Below, one piece after another: positions 13,097 to 13,247 of a stretch of 13,247 bases of DNA. The stretch lies in the NCBI RefSeq assembly GCF_937920395.1, contig NZ_CALEVF010000053.1:1-13247 (forward strand), read 5' to 3'. Under the pieces are notes generated by a model, which was not told the DNA's origin, searched no databases, and saw only the letters and a list, made by a program, of their open reading frames with translations. The DNA is from an uncultured Clostridium sp. GTDB lineage: Bacteria > Bacillota > Clostridia > Clostridiales > Clostridiaceae. The position numbers and the translations under genes are program-made. Within the stretch, counting starts at the first letter, position 1. Each line of letters starts with the position of its first letter.

Positions 13097-13247
13097 TTGA
13101 ACCCTCGCCCACCTATAGAGGATGGGTGATTCTTATTTAGAAGGAAGTTTACAATTACTTTAAACCTAACTAAGCTAGGAAGCCTTATTCCCTTTGGCGT
13201 GTCCAAGGACGCCCTACACTGTAAGCTTTACGCTCCCAGCTTACATT
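13097..13247 (-). mobile_element. Right end of an IS200/IS605-type (TnpB) element, partial
   Basis: Reading the minus strand toward lower coordinates, the last 150 bp are unusually structured and GC-richer than the surroundings and end in a CCCATCC...GGTGGG hairpin followed by CGAGGGTTCAA. This arrangement resembles the right ends of IS605-family elements that carry tnpB. The tnpB gene and left end would lie beyond 13247 and are not visible. No clear TnpB C-terminus can be read in the window. Family call is from pattern recognition only. Confidence 0.55.
13097..13247 (-). ncRNA. Putative omega RNA (HEARO-type) scaffold, 3' part
   Basis: In minus-strand order the segment folds into several hairpins: TGTAAGC/GCTTACA (13245-13220), GGCGTCC/GGACACGCC (13213-13196), CCTA/TAGG (about 13180-13166) and the terminal CCCATCC/GGTGGG stem (13126-13108), then GAGGGTTCAA. 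This matches the guide RNA scaffold encoded at the 3' end of tnpB loci. The following bases ACAGTTGACA would be the start of the guide, which covers the mgtE -35 box. Confidence 0.5.

Overview
The window is AT-rich DNA with TTG starts, strong AGGAGG-type ribosome binding sites and SpoIIP, M56 and QueG-like proteins. This fits a spore-forming Firmicute, most likely Clostridium sensu stricto; the species cannot be told from the sequence. Most genes are on the minus strand. Only a secreted repeat protein and a QueG-like iron-sulfur protein are on the plus strand.

Layout. (1) 1-1906: the 5' part of an OpuC/BusA-type osmolyte ABC transporter ATPase with CBS domains, preceded by a BusR-type GntR/RCK_C regulator. 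The regulator has its own promoter, a leader hairpin and a terminator. A 13-bp inverted repeat lies between the ATPase promoter and its start and is the likely operator. (2) 2327-3061: a small exported protein with four degenerate LV-x-G-x-IT-x-EQ repeats and a histidine-rich tail. (3) 3062-3927: about 870 bp without a credible gene, made of diverged direct and inverted repeats, including an arm pair of about 80 bp and two short palindromes that differ by compensatory changes. (4) 7054-3928: a six-gene operon with the gene order of the Bacillus subtilis sigY operon: ECF sigma factor, YxlC-like and YxlD-like membrane proteins (anti-sigma type), YxlE-like PLDc_N protein, ABC ATPase and ABC permease. 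An ECF-like promoter precedes it. (5) 10440-7173: a BlaI/MecI-type repressor, a BlaR1-like M56 membrane metalloprotease whose external sensor is replaced by a SpoIIP-type peptidoglycan hydrolase domain, and a separate membrane-anchored SpoIIP paralogue. (6) 10684-11535: a divergent short QueG-like protein, then a bidirectional terminator. (7) 12992-11649: an MgtE magnesium channel behind a near-consensus promoter and a terminator-like leader hairpin. (8) 13097-13247: what looks like the right end (omega RNA scaffold) of an IS200/IS605-type element that continues out of the window.

How the genes may work together. Regions 4 and 5 form two consecutive, same-strand envelope-signalling modules. 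One is an ECF sigma factor with membrane regulators and an export ABC transporter. The other is a proteolytic repressor circuit whose sensor carries a cell-wall hydrolase domain. The most unusual item is the M56-SpoIIP fusion with its SpoIIP neighbour under a BlaI-type repressor: all metal-ligand residues of both the protease and the amidase domains appear present, which suggests a circuit that senses or remodels peptidoglycan and is separate from the usual sporulation SpoIIP. Regions 1 and 7 concern osmolyte and magnesium homeostasis.
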